A DNA stretch of 64,000 nt from Pseudomonadota bacterium (GCA_020161695.1 JAIUOO010000007.1:62001-126000); one strand, 5' to 3'; counted from the first letter of the stretch, positions 36,829 to 46,443 are shown. A program made the numbers and translations. Notes: generated by a model from the sequence alone, not told the origin.

Positions 36829-37053
36829 ATGTCGGGGAACACCAAGCAGCCGGACACCGCCGCCGCACCGGCCCGCCGCGACTTCCTGAAGGCCATGACC
36901 GGCGCTTCGGCCGCAGCCGCCGCGGCTGTGGTCGGCTCGGAGACCGCCGAAGCCCAGGCCCCCGCCCGCGAAAGCCGCGACGAGCGCACCAAGGCCCGCT
37001 ACCAGGCCAATTCCGCGCACGTTCAGGCCTTCTACCGCACCAACCGCTACTGA
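36829..37053 (+). CDS. Formate dehydrogenase-region Tat-signal protein (74 aa)
   Basis: GGAGGACG lies ahead of ATG 36829. The N-terminus APARRDFLKAMTGASAAAAAAVVGSETAEAQA is a twin-arginine signal. The mature part is only about 30 residues (RDERTKARYQANSAHVQAFYRTNRY). It matches the small Tat-target protein family found just upstream of formate dehydrogenase genes (TIGR02811 type). Its role may be in chaperoning export or as a small subunit. Confidence 0.9.
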   Translation: MSGNTKQPDTAAAPARRDFLKAMTGASAAAAAAVVGSETAEAQAPARESRDERTKARYQANSAHVQAFYRTNRY

Positions 37054-37063
37054 GGACGCCCCG

Positions 37064-40015
37064 ATGCTGATCAAGCGCAAGTCCCAGGACGCCGCCCGTA
37101 CCCGCCTCGCCGGCCTTGCCGGCGGCCTCACCTCCGGGGTGATGGATCGCCGCACATTCCTGGCCCGCTCCGGCCTCACCGCCGTCGGCGCCGTCACTGT
37201 CGGTTCGCTGACGCTCGGCGCCGTCCGCCGCGCGGAGGCGGTCGCCGCCCCGCAGCCGGGCGTCGCGATCACCGTGAAGAAGAACATGTGCACCCATTGC
37301 TCGGTGGGCTGCACCATCCGGGCCGAAGTGCAGAACGGCGTCTGGACCGGACAGGAGCCGGCCTGGGAGAGCCCGATCAACCGCGGCACCCATTGCGCCA
37401 AGGGCGCCTCGTCGCGCGAGATCGTCTTCGGCGAGCGCCGGGTGAAATATCCGCTGAAGCTGGTCGGCGGCCAGTGGCAGCGCATCTCGTGGGATCAGGC
37501 GTTCAACGAGATCGGCGACAAGATGATGGAAATCCGCGCCAAGTCGGGCGCCGATTCCGTCTACATGCTGGGTTCGGCCAAGTTCACCAACGAAGCCGCT
37601 TATCTCATGCGCAAGTTCGCGGCGTTCTGGGGCACCAACAACGTCGATCACCAGGCCCGCATCTGCCACTCGACCACGGTGGCAGGGGTCGCCAACACCT
37701 GGGGCTACGGCGCCCAGACCAATTCCTACAACGACATCCGCAATTCCAAGACCATGATCATCATGGGCGGCAATCCCGCGGAGGCGCATCCGGTCTCGCT
37801 GCAGCATGTGCTGAGCGGCAAGGAGATCAACCGCGCCAACATGATCGTCATCGACCCGCGCATGACCCGCACCGCGGCGCATGCGACGGAATATGTCCGC
37901 ATCCGTTCCGGCACCGACATCCCGGTGATCTGGGGCATCATGTGGCACATCGTGAAGAATGGCTGGGAAGACAAGGACTTCCTCGCCAAGCGCGTCTACG
38001 GCATGTCGGAGGCGCTGAAGGAAGTCGAGAAGTGGGACCCGAAGACGGTCGAGGACGTGACCGGGGTTCCCGGCGCCCAGCTTGAGCGGGTGGCGAAGCT
38101 GTTCGCCACCGAGAAGCCCTCGACGCTGATCTGGTGCATGGGCGCCACCCAGCATTCGGTCGGCACCGCCAACGTGCGCGCCTACTGCACGCTGCTGCTG
38201 CTCACCGGCAATGTCGGCGCGCAGGGCACCGGCGCCAACATCTTCCGCGGCCATACCAACGTGCAGGGCGCGACCGATCTCGGCCTCGATGTCGGCAACC
38301 TGCCGCTCTATTACGGCCTCGTCGAAGGCGCCTGGCGACACTGGGCCCGCGTCTGGGACGTGCCTTACGACTATTTCGTCTCGCGCTTCGACGACGTGCC
38401 GGCCAAGGGCGGCCGCGCCGCGCGCACCGGCAAGCAGAACATGGAGGTGTCGGGCATCCCCTCGACCCGCTGGTTCGACGCGACGCTGCTGCCGGGCGAG
38501 CAGGTCGACCAGAAGGACAATATCAAGGCCATGTTCGTCATGGGCCACGGCGGCAACACCATTCCGCGTGTGCCGGGCGCCGTGGAGGGTCTCGGCAAGC
38601 TCGACCTGCTGGTCGTGGTCGATCCGCACCCGACCAATTTCGTCTCGCTTGGCAATCGGCGCGACGGCACCTATGTCCTGCCGGCCTGCACCAATTTCGA
38701 GTGCGACGGCTCGCGGACCGCGTCCAACCGGTCGCTCCAGTGGGGTGAGAAGGTGGTCGAGCCGATCTTCGAATCGGCCAACGACTACTGGATCATGTAC
38801 AAGTTCGCGCAGAAGCTCGGCTTCGCCGCCGAGATGTTCAAGAACATCAAGATGGTGAAGGGCAAGTTCGGCGACGAGCCGGAGGCCGAATCCCTGCTCC
38901 GCGAGATCAATCGCGGCGGCTGGTCGACCGGCTATACCGGCCAGTCGCCCGAGCGCCTCAAGGCGCATATGGCGAACCAGGACAAGTTCGACATCGTCTC
39001 GCTGCGCGCGCCGAAGGAACTCGCCGATGTCGGCGGCGACTATTACGGCCTGCCCTGGCCGTGCTGGGGCAATCCGTCGGTACGGCACCCCGGCACGCAC
39101 ATCCTCTACAACACCAATCTGAGGATGATGGACGGCGGCGGCGCGTTCCGCCCGCGCTTCGGCCTGGAGCGCAACGGCGAGACGCTGCTGGCGCAGAATT
39201 CGTGGAACGTCGATTCGCCGATCCAGGACGGCTATCCCGAGTTCACCTACGCCATCTTCCAGCGGCTCGGCTGGGACGCCGATCTGACCGCCGAGGAGAA
39301 GGCGCAGATCGAGCGTCAGGGCGGCGCCAATCCCGGCGCGGTCAGCTGGGCCACCGACCTGTCGGGCGGCATCCAGCGCGTCTGCCTCGAGAAGAACGTC
39401 GTGCCGTTCGGCAACGGCAAGGCCCGCGCCATCGCGTGGAACCTGCCCGACCCGGTGCCGATCCACCGCGAGCCGATCTACACGCCGCGTCCCGATCTCG
39501 TCGCCAAATATCCGGCGCGCGCGGACGAGCGGAACCTGCGCATGCCCAACCTGCACACGACCTACCAGAAGGGGGCCGTGGACAAGGGTATCGCCCGTTC
39601 GTTCCCGATCATCCTCACCTCCGGCCGACTGGTCGAATATGAGGGTGGCGGCGAAGAGACCCGCTCCAACAAGTGGCTCGCCGAGCTGCAGCAGGACATG
39701 TTCGTGGAGATCAACCCGCGCGATGCAACCGCGCGCGGCGTCGTCGATGGCGGCTGGGTCTGGGTGGCAGGCCCCGAAGGCGGCCGGGCGCGCGTCAAGG
39801 CGCTGGTCACCGAGCGGGTTGGCCCGGGCGTCGCCTGGATGCCGTTCCATTTCGGCGGCTGGTACCAGGGCGCCGACCAGCGCGGCAACTACCCGCAGGG
39901 GACCGATCCGATCGTCCTCGGCGAGAGCGTCAACACGGTGACCACCTACGGCTACGACCCGGTGACGGGCATGCACGAAGGCAAGGCCACGCTCTGCCAG
40001 ATCCAGGCGGCGTGA
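37064..40015 (+). CDS. fdhA: Formate dehydrogenase alpha (catalytic) subunit, Cys-type (983 aa)
   Basis: A bis-MGD molybdo/tungsto-enzyme that oxidises formate to CO2. The N-terminus holds a Tat motif (DRRTFLARSG, Arg 29/30). A [4Fe-4S] site is formed by C76, C79, C83 and C111. HQARICHSTTVAG places the metal-ligating residue at C201, where selenocysteine is found in other members; no in-frame TGA. GHTNVQGATDLG, MGHGGNTIPR and the C-terminal MGD domain follow (NLPDPVPIHREPIYTPRPDL, LTSGRLVEYEGGGEETRSN). The exported alpha with a gamma cytochrome b makes it a periplasmic membrane-bound respiratory enzyme. Mo or W cannot be told from sequence; the nearby tungstate importer suggests W. Confidence 0.96.
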   Translation: MLIKRKSQDAARTRLAGLAGGLTSGVMDRRTFLARSGLTAVGAVTVGSLTLGAVRRAEAVAAPQPGVAITVKKNMCTHCSVGCTIRAEVQNGVWTGQEPAWESPINRGTHCAKGASSREIVFGERRVKYPLKLVGGQWQRISWDQAFNEIGDKMMEIRAKSGADSVYMLGSAKFTNEAAYLMRKFAAFWGTNNVDHQARICHSTTVAGVANTWGYGAQTNSYNDIRNSKTMIIMGGNPAEAHPVSLQHVLSGKEINRANMIVIDPRMTRTAAHATEYVRIRSGTDIPVIWGIMWHIVKNGWEDKDFLAKRVYGMSEALKEVEKWDPKTVEDVTGVPGAQLERVAKLFATEKPSTLIWCMGATQHSVGTANVRAYCTLLLLTGNVGAQGTGANIFRGHTNVQGATDLGLDVGNLPLYYGLVEGAWRHWARVWDVPYDYFVSRFDDVPAKGGRAARTGKQNMEVSGIPSTRWFDATLLPGEQVDQKDNIKAMFVMGHGGNTIPRVPGAVEGLGKLDLLVVVDPHPTNFVSLGNRRDGTYVLPACTNFECDGSRTASNRSLQWGEKVVEPIFESANDYWIMYKFAQKLGFAAEMFKNIKMVKGKFGDEPEAESLLREINRGGWSTGYTGQSPERLKAHMANQDKFDIVSLRAPKELADVGGDYYGLPWPCWGNPSVRHPGTHILYNTNLRMMDGGGAFRPRFGLERNGETLLAQNSWNVDSPIQDGYPEFTYAIFQRLGWDADLTAEEKAQIERQGGANPGAVSWATDLSGGIQRVCLEKNVVPFGNGKARAIAWNLPDPVPIHREPIYTPRPDLVAKYPARADERNLRMPNLHTTYQKGAVDKGIARSFPIILTSGRLVEYEGGGEETRSNKWLAELQQDMFVEINPRDATARGVVDGGWVWVAGPEGGRARVKALVTERVGPGVAWMPFHFGGWYQGADQRGNYPQGTDPIVLGESVNTVTTYGYDPVTGMHEGKATLCQIQAA

Positions 40016-40031
40016 GAGGGAGGACCGATCC

Positions 40032-40628
40032 ATGGCCCGCATGAAGTTCCTCTGTGACGCCGACCGTTGCATCGAGTGCAACGCCTGCGTCACTGCCTGC
40101 AAGAACGAGCACGACGTGCCCTGGGGCATCAACCGCCGGCGCGTCGTCACGATCAATGACGGCCGGCCCGGCGAGCGCTCCATCTCCATGGCCTGCATGC
40201 ACTGCACGGACGCGCCCTGCGCCGCCGTATGCCCGGTGAACTGCTTCTACACCACCGCCGACGCGGTGGTGCTGCATTCCAAGGAACTGTGCATCGGCTG
40301 CGGCTACTGCTTCTACGCCTGCCCGTTCGGCGCGCCGCAATATCCGCGCGTCGGCAATTTCGGCTCGCGCGGCAAGATGGACAAGTGCACCTACTGCGCC
40401 GGCGGCCCGCTCGCCGACAATTCGGCGGCCGAATATGCCGCCTACGGCGCCAACCGCCTGGCCGAGGGCAAATTGCCGCTCTGCGCCGAGATGTGCTCCA
40501 CCAAGGCACTGCTCGCCGGCGACAGCGACATGATCGCGACCATCTACAAGGAACGGGTGCTGAAGCGCGGCTACGGCTCCGGCACCTGGGGCTGGCAGAC
40601 GGCCTACAAGGAAACCATCGCCATCTGA
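40032..40628 (+). CDS. fdhB: Formate dehydrogenase beta (iron-sulfur) subunit (198 aa)
   Basis: A four-cluster ferredoxin subunit that carries electrons from alpha to gamma. Cys motifs: CDADRCIECNACVTACK, CMHCTDAPCAAVCP, CIGCGYCFYACP, and CTYC...CAEMC near the end. Unlike E. coli FdnH it has no C-terminal membrane helix, which is usual for this 198-residue type. GGGAGGA sits upstream of ATG 40032. Confidence 0.95.
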   Translation: MARMKFLCDADRCIECNACVTACKNEHDVPWGINRRRVVTINDGRPGERSISMACMHCTDAPCAAVCPVNCFYTTADAVVLHSKELCIGCGYCFYACPFGAPQYPRVGNFGSRGKMDKCTYCAGGPLADNSAAEYAAYGANRLAEGKLPLCAEMCSTKALLAGDSDMIATIYKERVLKRGYGSGTWGWQTAYKETIAI

Positions 40629-40720
40629 TCCGCCGCGACGGAGGTTCCGCCACCGTCGCCACTGCATCGTCAATTCCGGGCGGCCGCCGATGCGGACCGT
40701 CCCGCAGGGAGGACCACCCG

Positions 40721-41740
40721 ATGCGCTGCTCGCTTCGGTCTCTGGTTGCAGCTTTCGCGGTCGTGCTGGCGCTCTTCGCCGTCGCGCCGGCCTTCGCGCA
40801 GCAACCGTCCTCGGTCAATCCGACCGCTTCATCCGTTCAGGAGCGCCAGCTCATGGACGCGCTCCGGGCCGGCACGCCGGGCACCGGCACCACGCTTCAC
40901 GGCCGCATCACCATTCCGGATGCCAATGCCAGCAACCTGATCCAGCCGCAGGGGCAGGCCTGGCGCAGCGTCCATCAGGGGCTGATGCACTGGATCGGCG
41001 CCATCGCCATCCTCGGCATGCTCGCCGTGCTGGTCCTGTTCTACCTGATCCGCGGTCGCATCAACATCGAGCATGGGCTGTCCGGCATCCGCATCCTGCG
41101 CTTCTCGACCTTCGAGCGGATGATCCACTGGATGGTGGCCGGCTGCTTCATCATTCTCGGCCTGTCCGGCCTCAACGTCACGGTCGGCAAGATCCTGCTG
41201 CTGCCGCTGATCGGCGAGGATGCCTTCGCGGCCATGTCGCAATGGGCGAAATACGCCCACAACTATCTGGCGTGGCCGTTCATGCTCGGGCTCGCCTGCA
41301 TGTTCCTGGTGTGGATCGTCCACAACATCCCCTCGCGCCTGGACCTCGACTGGATCCGCCGCGGCGGCGGCCTCGTCGGCAGCGACCATCCGCCCGCCCG
41401 CAAGTTCAATGCGGGCCAGAAGGGCATCTTCTGGGCGGTGATGATCGGTGGCGCGGCGCTGTCCGTGTCGGGCATCTACCTGCTGTTCCCGTTCGCCTCA
41501 GGCGGCGTCCTGGCGATGCAGTTCTGGAACATCGTCCACGGCATTGCCGGTGTCCTGCTGATCGCGGTCATCCTCGCCCATGTCTATATCGGCACGGTGG
41601 GCATGGAGGGCGCGTCGGAGGCCATGACGACCGGCGAGGTGGACCTCAACTGGGCCAAGGAGCACCACTCGCTCTGGGTCGCGGAGGAGGTGGCCAAGGG
41701 CACCATGCACCCCCACGCAGCGGGCCAGCCGGCCGAGTAG
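40721..41740 (+). CDS. fdhC: Formate dehydrogenase gamma subunit, cytochrome b556 (339 aa)
   Basis: An inner-membrane dihaem cytochrome b that passes electrons to quinone. The product starts with a signal peptide (MRCSLRSLVAAFAVVLALFAVAPAFAQ), has a ~60-residue periplasmic part, and then about five hydrophobic helices. His residues suited as haem ligands are in FSTFERMIHWMVAGCFIIL, KYAHNYLAWPFML, IVHNIPSRLD and FWNIVHGIAGVLLIAVILAHVYIG. GGGAGGACC precedes ATG 40721. A strong terminator follows, so this closes the operon. Confidence 0.93.
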   Translation: MRCSLRSLVAAFAVVLALFAVAPAFAQQPSSVNPTASSVQERQLMDALRAGTPGTGTTLHGRITIPDANASNLIQPQGQAWRSVHQGLMHWIGAIAILGMLAVLVLFYLIRGRINIEHGLSGIRILRFSTFERMIHWMVAGCFIILGLSGLNVTVGKILLLPLIGEDAFAAMSQWAKYAHNYLAWPFMLGLACMFLVWIVHNIPSRLDLDWIRRGGGLVGSDHPPARKFNAGQKGIFWAVMIGGAALSVSGIYLLFPFASGGVLAMQFWNIVHGIAGVLLIAVILAHVYIGTVGMEGASEAMTTGEVDLNWAKEHHSLWVAEEVAKGTMHPHAAGQPAE

Positions 41741-41764
41741 GCCGCAGCCGATCATCGTTTCGAC

Positions 41765-41798
41765 GAAACGCCCGGCCTCCCGCCGGGCGTTTCCTTTT
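41765..41798 (+). terminator. Intrinsic terminator of the formate dehydrogenase operon
   Basis: GAAACGCCCGGC and its complement form a perfect 12-bp stem (41765-41776 with 41782-41793) around CTCCC, followed by CTTTTGG. It lies 25 bases after the gamma-subunit stop and before the convergent EEP gene. Confidence 0.88.
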
Positions 41799-41834
41799 GG
41801 GGCTGGCGGCTGCAACTGCCGCGATGGCGTGGTG

Positions 41835-43040
41835 CTATGCCTGCCGGATCGACAGATGGGCGATGACGGCGCCATGGTCCGACACGACGCGATCGCCCGC
41901 GTCCGGCGGACGGCCGGCATCCTTGTCGGTCAGATGATCGTTGACGTTGTTGACGTAGACGAGCGACCCGATCGGGACGCGCTCGGAAATCCCGTAGCGC
42001 TCCCTCAGGAGCGTGTCGGCGGCGTCCAGAGCGGTGAGATCGCGCGACAGGAGGATATGGTCGATCGTGGCGTAGTCGCCGCCGAATATGTGAGTGAAGA
42101 ACACGTCTCGTCGGGCCCGCTCCTGAAACAGCGCGGCCGCATCCAAGAAACGGACCTTTTCGAACCGCGCCACCGCGCCGGCCATCGCGGCATTGTCGTA
42201 GGGCTCGCCCGTCACCGGGTTCAGCTTGTCCTTCGCCTTGAGGAAGCTGAAACGGAGTGTGTCTCCCCGGATGATCTGCGTCGACACGGCTTCGGGCGTG
42301 TCGTTGAGGTCTCCGGCCACGATGACGGTTCGCCCCTCACGCTCGATCCAGTCAACCAGCAGTCGCCGCGCGGCAGCCGCCTCCGCCAGCCGCTGGACCG
42401 ACGAGCGAAGCAGCCCGACCGGGGGAGAGCGTGGGTCGAGGTCGGGCAGAATGTCCTCGGGCGCATAGGCGACGGGTGTGCCGTCGACCGTCATCGAAGC
42501 GGTCTTGGGATAGGCGGGCCGCTTGGACTTCATGTGCAGACCGCAGATGCGGATGGTCCGGCCGGCGATGTCGACATCCGCGACGACGGGCGCCCGCTCG
42601 AACTCCGTGACCCGGACGACCAGCTTCGAGCCGTCCCTTTCGGGATCGCCGATCTCGACCGGGGTCGGCATCGTGCTGGGCATCGGCACTTTCCGGGTGG
42701 CAATCCCGGCCCGGGCAAGCAGCCAGACCCGCGGAGTGTTGGTGCGCGTCTGATCGCTCTCGATCAGGCTGAAACCCGGAGCCATGCCGGCATCCGCGAT
42801 GACCTCGCGAAGCAGGCTGCCATCCCAGACCTCCTGAAAGACCCAGACATCCGCCCGATAATTCCTCAGGACATTGGCGAGGGCCGCCTTCTTCCTGCGG
42901 ACCTGCTCGTCGGTCCATTTCTCGCCTGGATAGAACTCGACGCCAGGCCGGGCCAGATTCTCCAGATTGAAGGTTCCGACGGCAAAGGGTCTCGGAGCGC
43001 CACCGACATGATTGGATTCCGCGACCAGCGTGTGCGACAT
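41835..43040 (-). CDS. Endonuclease/exonuclease/phosphatase-family protein (401 aa)
   Basis: The EEP (DNase I-like) fold is marked by VGTFNLENLARPG near the N-terminus, WVFQEVWD (the Glu metal ligand), VAGDLNDTPEA, TIDHILLS and the C-terminal SDHGAVIAHL. It has all the catalytic acidic and His motifs and no signal peptide. Substrate could be a nucleic acid, phosphodiester or phospholipid. It stands between the formate dehydrogenase operon and mobB with no functional link evident. Confidence 0.85.
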   Translation of the reverse strand: MSHTLVAESNHVGGAPRPFAVGTFNLENLARPGVEFYPGEKWTDEQVRRKKAALANVLRNYRADVWVFQEVWDGSLLREVIADAGMAPGFSLIESDQTRTNTPRVWLLARAGIATRKVPMPSTMPTPVEIGDPERDGSKLVVRVTEFERAPVVADVDIAGRTIRICGLHMKSKRPAYPKTASMTVDGTPVAYAPEDILPDLDPRSPPVGLLRSSVQRLAEAAAARRLLVDWIEREGRTVIVAGDLNDTPEAVSTQIIRGDTLRFSFLKAKDKLNPVTGEPYDNAAMAGAVARFEKVRFLDAAALFQERARRDVFFTHIFGGDYATIDHILLSRDLTALDAADTLLRERYGISERVPIGSLVYVNNVNDHLTDKDAGRPPDAGDRVVSDHGAVIAHLSIRQA

Positions 43041-43097
43041 GACAGAGCCCCCCTGAGCTGATGCAATTTGGAGATTATGTTGAGCTCAGATGCAACC

Positions 43098-43658
43098 ATG
43101 AAGGTCATCGGACTTGCGGGATGGAGCGGCGCCGGCAAGACGACACTGCTGGCCGGCATCATCCCGCTGCTGGTGCGGCGGGGTCTCCGCGTCTCGACGC
43201 TGAAACACGCCCACCATGCTTTCGATATCGACCGTCCGGGCAAGGACTCCTACGAGCACCGTGCCGCGGGCGCGACGGAAGTCCTGGTCGCATCGGGCCG
43301 GCGCTGGGCGCTGATGCACGAACTCCGGGACGAGGGCGAGCCCAGCCTCGCGACGCTGCTTGGGCGCCTGTCGCCGGTTGATCTGGTGATCGTCGAGGGC
43401 TTCAAACGCGAGGCCCATCCGAAGGTCGAGGTGCATCGCACCGCGAACGGCAAGCCCTGGCTTCATGACGAGTTTACCGGCATCGTCGGCGTCATCGCCG
43501 ATAGCGATCCGAGCGGCTGGACCGGTCGTCGCGCCCATCTCGACGACCATGCCGCCGCGGCCGACCTCCTCGCGGAACTGGCTGCGCCGCTCGGCGACGT
43601 CCTGCGCCGTCTCGAGACCGAAGCCGCATTGGCGCACTCGCCGCGCAAGGCAGGCTGA
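43098..43658 (+). CDS. mobB: Molybdopterin-guanine dinucleotide biosynthesis protein B (186 aa)
   Basis: A GTP-binding P-loop protein that assists attachment of GMP to molybdopterin. MKVIGLAGWSGAGKTTLLAGI holds Walker A, with STLKHAHHAFDIDRPGKDS and VIVEGFKREAHPKVEVHR as family signatures. I chose ATG 43098 by family alignment, but ribosome sites are weak and an in-frame ATG at 43077 and TTG at 43068 are possible. It is followed after four bases by moeA. Confidence 0.93.
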   Translation: MKVIGLAGWSGAGKTTLLAGIIPLLVRRGLRVSTLKHAHHAFDIDRPGKDSYEHRAAGATEVLVASGRRWALMHELRDEGEPSLATLLGRLSPVDLVIVEGFKREAHPKVEVHRTANGKPWLHDEFTGIVGVIADSDPSGWTGRRAHLDDHAAAADLLAELAAPLGDVLRRLETEAALAHSPRKAG

Positions 43659-43662
43659 TCCC

Positions 43663-44928
43663 ATGGCCCAGCTCTCATCCGATCAGTTCGCTTTCGGCGG
43701 CCAGCTCCTCTCCATCGAGGATGCGCTCGACCGGGTCACGGCGGGGCTCCGGCCCGTCGAGGGGATGGAGGAGGTCAGCCTGATCGATGCCGATGGCCGC
43801 ATCCTCGGCGAGCCGCTCATCGCGCCCGTAAGCCTGCCCCCCTTCTTCAACTCGGCGGTCGACGGCTATGCGGTCCGCTTCGCCGACCTCTTGCCCGGCA
43901 GGGAAACCAGCCTTGCCGTCGGCGGGCGCGTTCCGGCGGGTGCCGAGGCGGGCGCGCTGGTCGCGGGACAGGCGGTCCGCATCTTCACCGGCGCACCGAT
44001 GCCGACAGGCTGCGACACGGTATTCATGCAGGAAGACGTGCGGCTCGACGGCGACCGCGTCGTGCTGCCGCCGGGCCTGAAGCCCGGGGCCAATTGCCGC
44101 CCGGCGGGCGAGGACCTGATGGCGGACTCGCTTGCCCTGATGGCCGGCCGGGCCATGACTCCCGAAACCATCGCGCTTGCCGCCGCTCTCGGCGTGACCC
44201 GTCTCGCGGTGCGCCGCCGGGTGCGCGTCGCCGTCTTCTCGACAGGGAACGAGATCGTCTCGCCCGGCCAGCCCCTCGGGGACGCACAGCTCTACGATTC
44301 CAACCGCTTCACCCTTCAGGCGCTGTTGCGTCGGTTGGGTGCTGACGTCACCGATCTCGGCATCCTCCGCGACGAGCCGGGCGCCATCGAGACGGCGCTG
44401 CAAGCGGCAGCCGCGGGGCATGACCTGATCCTCACCTCGGGCGGCGTCTCCACCGGCGAGGAGGATCACGTCAAGGCAGCGGTGGAGGCGGTCGGCAGCC
44501 TCGCCTTCTGGCGGCTCGCGATCAAGCCGGGGCGGCCTGTGGCGATGGGCGTCATCCCCTCAGCAAATGGCGAGGCTGCCGCCTTCATCGGCCTGCCGGG
44601 CAATCCGGTCGCCGTCTTCGTCACCTTCGCCCATGTGGTGCGGCCGTTCCTCGCGGTGCTGGCGGGTGGCCGGCCGTCGGTGCCCATGGCGCTGCCGGTT
44701 CGCGCGGCCTTCGCCTATGCCAAGAAGGCGGGCCGCCGAGAGTATGTCCGCGTCGCCCTGCGGCGCGCGCCGGACGGAACGATGGAAGCGGTAAAGCACC
44801 CGCGCGACGGGGCCGGCGTCATCACCTCGCTGACCGAGACGGACGGGCTGGTGGAGCTGCCGGAGAAGGTCGAAACGGTGACACCCGGCGATCAGGTCGC
44901 ATTCCTCAGCTACTCGCTGCTGCGCTGA
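43663..44928 (+). CDS. moeA: Molybdopterin molybdotransferase MoeA (421 aa)
   Basis: It inserts molybdate into adenylylated molybdopterin. All core motifs are intact: PPFFNSAVDGYAVRFADL, TGAPMPTGCDTV, VFSTGNEIVSPG, YDSNRFTLQAL, TSGGVSTGEEDHVK, KPGRPVAMGV and GLPGNPVAVFVTF. It is adjacent to mobB and convergent (three bases) with mobA. It is the canonical copy, in contrast to the two MoeA-like genes at 50673 and 51725. Confidence 0.96.
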   Translation: MAQLSSDQFAFGGQLLSIEDALDRVTAGLRPVEGMEEVSLIDADGRILGEPLIAPVSLPPFFNSAVDGYAVRFADLLPGRETSLAVGGRVPAGAEAGALVAGQAVRIFTGAPMPTGCDTVFMQEDVRLDGDRVVLPPGLKPGANCRPAGEDLMADSLALMAGRAMTPETIALAAALGVTRLAVRRRVRVAVFSTGNEIVSPGQPLGDAQLYDSNRFTLQALLRRLGADVTDLGILRDEPGAIETALQAAAAGHDLILTSGGVSTGEEDHVKAAVEAVGSLAFWRLAIKPGRPVAMGVIPSANGEAAAFIGLPGNPVAVFVTFAHVVRPFLAVLAGGRPSVPMALPVRAAFAYAKKAGRREYVRVALRRAPDGTMEAVKHPRDGAGVITSLTETDGLVELPEKVETVTPGDQVAFLSYSLLR

Positions 44929-44931
44929 CCG

Positions 44932-45567
44932 TCAGGCGCCGGGATACCGCGCCAGAATCGCCTCGGCCTCTGCGAGGTCCTCGGGGCGATTGGCATTGAA
45001 GAAGGGATCGAAGGGTTCGAGCGGCCAGACGGCCTCGGTGATGCCGTGCAGCGCCGTCCAGCGGTCGATCTTGCGGATGTCCTCGACCACCAGCGCGTGC
45101 CGCAGCTCAGCCGCAAGCGCGACGGGCCAAAGGCCGACGACGGGATGCGTCTGGTCGCCGGAGCGCGCGCAGGCAAGCGGGGTTCCGGCCGCAAGGCGGG
45201 CGGCATGCAGCCGGGCGACGAGATCCGTCGGCAGAAAGGGCGAATCCGTCGGAATCGAGACGACCCAGTCGATGTCCGGCCGGCTCTCCCGCGCCCATTC
45301 GAGCGCTGCGAGAATGCCCGCCAGCGGCCCGGCAAAGCCTTCCACGGTATCGGCGACCACCGGCAGGCCCGTCGCCGCGAAGCGCGCGGGGTCGCCATTG
45401 GCATTGAGGATCAGACCGTCGCATTGCGGCGCCAGCCGGCCGATGGCGCGATCGAGCAGCGTGCGGCCGCCGATGGCGCGCATCGGCTTGTCGCCGCCGC
45501 CCATGCGGCGGGCGAGGCCGCCCGCGAGCAATACGCCGAGCGCCGGCGGATGGGCGAGGTCGTTCAT
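44932..45567 (-). CDS. mobA: Molybdenum cofactor guanylyltransferase (211 aa)
   Basis: It transfers GMP from GTP to molybdopterin, forming MGD for the formate dehydrogenase. [24 protein letters not shown] is the nucleotide-binding N-terminus, [17 protein letters not shown] the metal/substrate site, and [14 protein letters not shown] the closing motif. It begins three bases after fdhD stops, so both are co-transcribed. Confidence 0.95.
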   Translation of the reverse strand: MNDLAHPPALGVLLAGGLARRMGGGDKPMRAIGGRTLLDRAIGRLAPQCDGLILNANGDPARFAATGLPVVADTVEGFAGPLAGILAALEWARESRPDIDWVVSIPTDSPFLPTDLVARLHAARLAAGTPLACARSGDQTHPVVGLWPVALAAELRHALVVEDIRKIDRWTALHGITEAVWPLEPFDPFFNANRPEDLAEAEAILARYPGA

Positions 45568-45570
45568 GCG

Positions 45571-46443
45571 TCAGTCCTCGGCGCCCTTGCGGCGGTGGCG
45601 GGCGCTCTCCTCCTCGACGAAGCTGAGATCCTGATCGAAGACGATGCGGTCCTCGCCGGAGAGCGCCACGAAGCGCTTGCCCTTGGCGCGGCCGATCAGG
45701 GTCAGGCCGCACTGGCGCGCCAGTTGCACGCCCCAGGCCGTGAAGCCCGAGCGCGAGACGAGGATGGGGATGCCCATGCGCACGGTCTTGATGACCATTT
45801 CCGAGGTCAGCCGCCCGGTCGTGTAGAAGATCTTGTCCGCACCGCTCTCGCCGTGGCGGAACATCCAGCCGGCGATCTTGTCCACCGCGTTGTGGCGGCC
45901 GACATCCTCCATATAGACCAGCGGCTTGTCCTGGCGGCACAGGACGCAGCCATGGATGGCGCCGGCCTCCAGATAGAGCGAGGGCATGGTGTTGATGGCG
46001 TGGGTCAGCCGGTAGAGCCAGGACGTCCGGAATTCCGCCTTCGGCAGTTCGATCTCCGACAGCGCCTCCATCAGGTCGCCGAAGGCCGTGCCCTGCGCGC
46101 AGCCGGAGGTCTGCGTACGCTTCTTCAGCTTCGCCTCGAAATTGGTGTGCTCTTCCGTGCGCACCACAACGACTTCGAGATCCTCGTCGTAGTCGACGCC
46201 CGTCACGACGTCGGACGGCTTCAGCATGTTCTGGTTCAGCAGGTAGCCGATGGCGAGATAGTCTGGATAGTCGCCGATCGTCATCATCGTGACGATCTCC
46301 TGCGCGTTCAGATAGAGCGTCAGGGGGCGCTCCACGGTGACGGAGGTTTCAAGCCGCTCGCCTTTCTCGTTCACGCCCGAGACCTTCTCGGTCAGGCGCG
46401 GATCGGACGGGTCGGGAACGATGAAAGGTGCGCTGTCTGGCAT
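45571..46443 (-). CDS. fdhD: Formate dehydrogenase accessory sulfurtransferase FdhD (290 aa)
   Basis: FdhD passes sulfur from IscS to the Mo/W-bis-MGD cofactor, which formate dehydrogenase needs for activity. Family features are VTVERPLTLYLNAQEIVTMMTIGDYPDYLAIGYLL, SGCAQGT with Cys 115, EAGAIHGCVLCRQD, VYMEDVGRHNAVDKIAGW and FYTTGRLTSEMVIKTVRMGIPILVSRSG. The loop holds a single Cys instead of the CxxC of E. coli FdhD. Confidence 0.95.
   Translation of the reverse strand: MPDSAPFIVPDPSDPRLTEKVSGVNEKGERLETSVTVERPLTLYLNAQEIVTMMTIGDYPDYLAIGYLLNQNMLKPSDVVTGVDYDEDLEVVVVRTEEHTNFEAKLKKRTQTSGCAQGTAFGDLMEALSEIELPKAEFRTSWLYRLTHAINTMPSLYLEAGAIHGCVLCRQDKPLVYMEDVGRHNAVDKIAGWMFRHGESGADKIFYTTGRLTSEMVIKTVRMGIPILVSRSGFTAWGVQLARQCGLTLIGRAKGKRFVALSGEDRIVFDQDLSFVEEESARHRRKGAED

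Noticed and set aside
37664..37666. Possible selenocysteine formate dehydrogenase
   Set aside because: The metal-ligand position reads as a Cys codon (C201) and no in-frame TGA or SECIS-like hairpin is needed.
36725..40207. A 1160-codon minus-strand open frame over fdhA
   Set aside because: It is the antisense shadow of a high-GC gene: fdhA on the plus strand has clear family motifs, while this frame is low-complexity and matches nothing.
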